Shown piece by piece: positions 62,691-64,000 of a stretch of 64,000 bases of DNA. Positions within the stretch are counted from its first letter, which is position 1. Each line of letters opens with the position of its first letter. A program made the translations under genes and the position numbers. Location: positions 1 to 64,000 of the forward strand of contig JBCCGT010000026.1 in the NCBI GenBank assembly GCA_039029135.1, given 5' to 3'. The DNA comes from JALZVT01 sp039029135. GTDB taxonomy: Bacteria; Pseudomonadota; Gammaproteobacteria; Pseudomonadales; Azotimanducaceae. The notes beneath the pieces were generated by a model, which saw only the letters and a program-made list of their open reading frames with translations, was not told where the DNA came from and did not search any database.

Positions 62691-63122
62691 TCAGGCTAAT
62701 CGGCTGACGCGCGTACCCGCCAGGTAGTCGTGCAGCGCGCGACGCTCGCCGAACCCGGCGGGCAGCAGGTTGACCGCGAACGCGGCCAGGGCCCACACCG
62801 GCGGCAGGAACAGCACTAGCGCGAGCGGCAGCATGCGCACTAGCATGCGCGGCAGCTTGGCGGGCGCACCGTCCGACTGTGCGATAACCACGAGGCCAAG
62901 CAGCCGCTTGCCGACGGAACGCCCCTGCGACAGAAACCAGCCGTGGGCCAGCAGATAGCCGGCCAGGCCCACTAGCCCGACGCGCAGTCGAAACTGCTCC
63001 AGGTACGCGATGGCGGTCTCGAACACGCCGAAGATGAGCGCCAGCAGCAGTGCGACCAGCGCCGCGAGCGCCGCATCGATGGCGAACGCGGCAGTGCGTC
63101 GCGCATGACCAGCGGCCGTCAT
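62691..63122 (-). CDS. RDD family membrane protein
   Basis: Small membrane protein of 143 residues with three hydrophobic segments (ALAALVALLLALIFGVFE, LRVGLVGLAGYLLAHGWFLSQG and LALVLFLPPVWALAAFAVNLLP). AFAIDAALA near the start and SVGKRLLGLVVI in the middle are the RDD family motifs. The function of the family is poorly defined; some members act in ion or solute transport. The ATG overlaps the stop of the quinoprotein gene by 4 bp (ATGA), so the pair is co-translated. Confidence 0.85.
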   Translation of the reverse strand: MTAAGHARRTAAFAIDAALAALVALLLALIFGVFETAIAYLEQFRLRVGLVGLAGYLLAHGWFLSQGRSVGKRLLGLVVIAQSDGAPAKLPRMLVRMLPLALVLFLPPVWALAAFAVNLLPAGFGERRALHDYLAGTRVSRLA

Positions 63123-64000
63123 GAGGCGTCGTCGGTCAGGCGAAAGACCATCAGCGCATTGCCACCGCGTTGGCCGAAGCCCGCATAGCCGCTCTGCACG
63201 ATCAGCAGATCCTCAACGAGCTGCGGTCCGTGGACGTCGATCGCGCCGCCGTTCGCGCGACTTTCGCCGTCGCCGCCGTTGACGCTCGCGAATTCGGCCC
63301 AGGTATCGAAACGCCAGCGTTCCGCGCCGCTGGCCGCGTCGAAGGCGAGCAGCATGCCGTCCAGGCCGCCGACGAACACGAGCTCCGCGTTGCTGCCGGG
63401 CGCCGCCGAGAAGCCGGCGAGGCAGCGGCTGCGGCCGTCGCAGTTGGCGCTGACGGGCTGCTGCCAGCGCACCTCGCCTGTCGCCGCGTCGATCGCGGAC
63501 AACCCCGGGCTGGGTTCGCCCTCGACGCCGGGTGGCGCCTGGCGGATATCGCTGATCGGCGCATACAGCAGGCCGAGTTCTTCGTTGAACGCCATACCCC
63601 AGTGAATCCCGCCCAGATAGCCGCCGCGACCCAGCCGGCGAGACCACAGCCGCGTGCCGTTGTCCGGGGTCAGCGCGTGGACATAGCCGGACTTCTGACC
63701 GGCCAGCACGACCTCGCTGCCGTCTTGCAGTCTGCCGAGTATCGGCGGGGCGCCGAAGTCCAGGTCCGGCCCGTTCTCGGCCGGGCAGTTGGGGTGGTCG
63801 GCCGAGACGTTGCAGGCGACGTTGAAGTTGTCGTCGGCCGTGTACTGCGTGCGCCAGCGGCGCTCTCCGGTATCGAGATCCAGCGCGAAGATCGCATCCG
63901 AGCCGCCGGACGAGGGGCCGCTATAGTTCTCTCCGGTGCCGAACAGGATCTGGTTGCGGCGCGCGTCTATCGTTGGCGCCGACCAGACGGGCGCGCCCGA
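63119..64000 (-). CDS. PQQ-binding-like beta-propeller protein (5' end outside window)
   Basis: C-terminal ~293 residues of a quinoprotein-type beta-propeller; the start lies beyond the window. In frame to the right edge are WSAPTIDARRNQILFGTGENYS, AIFALDLDTGERRWRTQYT and a Cys-containing loop (NVACNVSADHPNCPAENGP). GLSAIDAATGEVRWQQPV and LLAFDAASGAERWRFDTW are the tryptophan-docking repeats of the family. It is most like PQQ-dependent alcohol or polyvinyl-alcohol dehydrogenases in the periplasm, but the cofactor site cannot be seen in this fragment. It is coupled to the RDD gene by a 4-bp overlap. Confidence 0.82.
   Translation of the reverse strand, partial: SGAPVWSAPTIDARRNQILFGTGENYSGPSSGGSDAIFALDLDTGERRWRTQYTADDNFNVACNVSADHPNCPAENGPDLDFGAPPILGRLQDGSEVVLAGQKSGYVHALTPDNGTRLWSRRLGRGGYLGGIHWGMAFNEELGLLYAPISDIRQAPPGVEGEPSPGLSAIDAATGEVRWQQPVSANCDGRSRCLAGFSAAPGSNAELVFVGGLDGMLLAFDAASGAERWRFDTWAEFASVNGGDGESRANGGAIDVHGPQLVEDLLIVQSGYAGFGQRGGNALMVFRLTDDAS

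Noticed and set aside
1..64000. CRISPR arrays, tRNA and rRNA genes
   Set aside because: No regularly spaced repeats, cloverleaf with a GGTTCGAATCC-type arm, or rRNA-like sequence was recognised by eye.

Overview
The window is 64 kb of GC-rich, densely coded DNA from a Gram-negative proteobacterium, most likely an uncultured, aerobic gammaproteobacterium. This is inferred from gene content: YgiQ, SelO, NudC, SlyD-like FKBP, M48 lipoprotein, an RND pump, an Anbu proteasome cluster, a DUF1800/DUF1501 pair, and Tat-type molybdoenzymes. No phage, transposase, CRISPR, rRNA or tRNA was recognised. The window opens with 20 C residues, which looks like a contig end or sequencing artefact. The genes at both edges are incomplete.

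Layout. 0-8.4 kb: catabolic genes (MFS + SDR, quinone reductase-like MDR + class V aminotransferase, epimerase + second MFS, a sulfotransferase). 8.5-17 kb: flavin monooxygenase, a flippase-like membrane protein, an NAD epimerase, a GT4 glycosyltransferase, a patatin lipase with DUF3336, and the radical SAM protein YgiQ. 17.5-21.2 kb: exported DUF1800/DUF1501 pair and a small exported protein. 21.3-25.7 kb: type I sulfatase, then a three-gene minus-strand cluster of a GFA protein, a GrdB-family selenoprotein read through an in-frame UGA, and a CmcJ/NvfI-like oxygenase. 25.8-34.7 kb: RND adaptor and pump, S9 peptidase, and an ADP-ribosylglycohydrolase with a long C-terminal extension. 34.7-40.5 kb: molybdenum enzymes, namely a sulfite oxidase-type MoCo protein with a lipoprotein cytochrome c behind a recognisable promoter and operator, and a two-subunit Tat-exported molybdenum hydroxylase with an AraC regulator nearby. 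40.5-46.3 kb: DUF885 lipoprotein, FKBP, NudC, SelO, and an outer-membrane barrel. 46.7-52.2 kb: Anbu cluster (permuted ATP-grasp, alpha-E, zinc metallopeptidase, convergent Anbu) and an SPFH gene with a small ribbon-helix-helix gene. 52.2-60.8 kb: a polysaccharide locus with two paralogous sulfotransferases, two paralogous glycosidase-like exported proteins, a GT4 enzyme and an O-antigen ligase-like membrane protein. 60.9-64 kb: a probable halohydrin dehalogenase, an M48 protease, an RDD protein and a partial quinoprotein.

Most notable: (1) the selenoprotein, which conventional gene calling splits into two truncated genes, with a SECIS-like hairpin just after its UGA; (2) an SDR carrying both sequence signatures of halohydrin dehalogenases; (3) an Anbu cluster in which a zinc metallopeptidase stands where I would expect a transglutaminase, with a possibly leaderless Anbu promoter; (4) a duplicated sulfotransferase/glycosidase module suggesting a sulfated exopolysaccharide; (5) a promoter-operator-hairpin leader before the sulfite oxidase gene.
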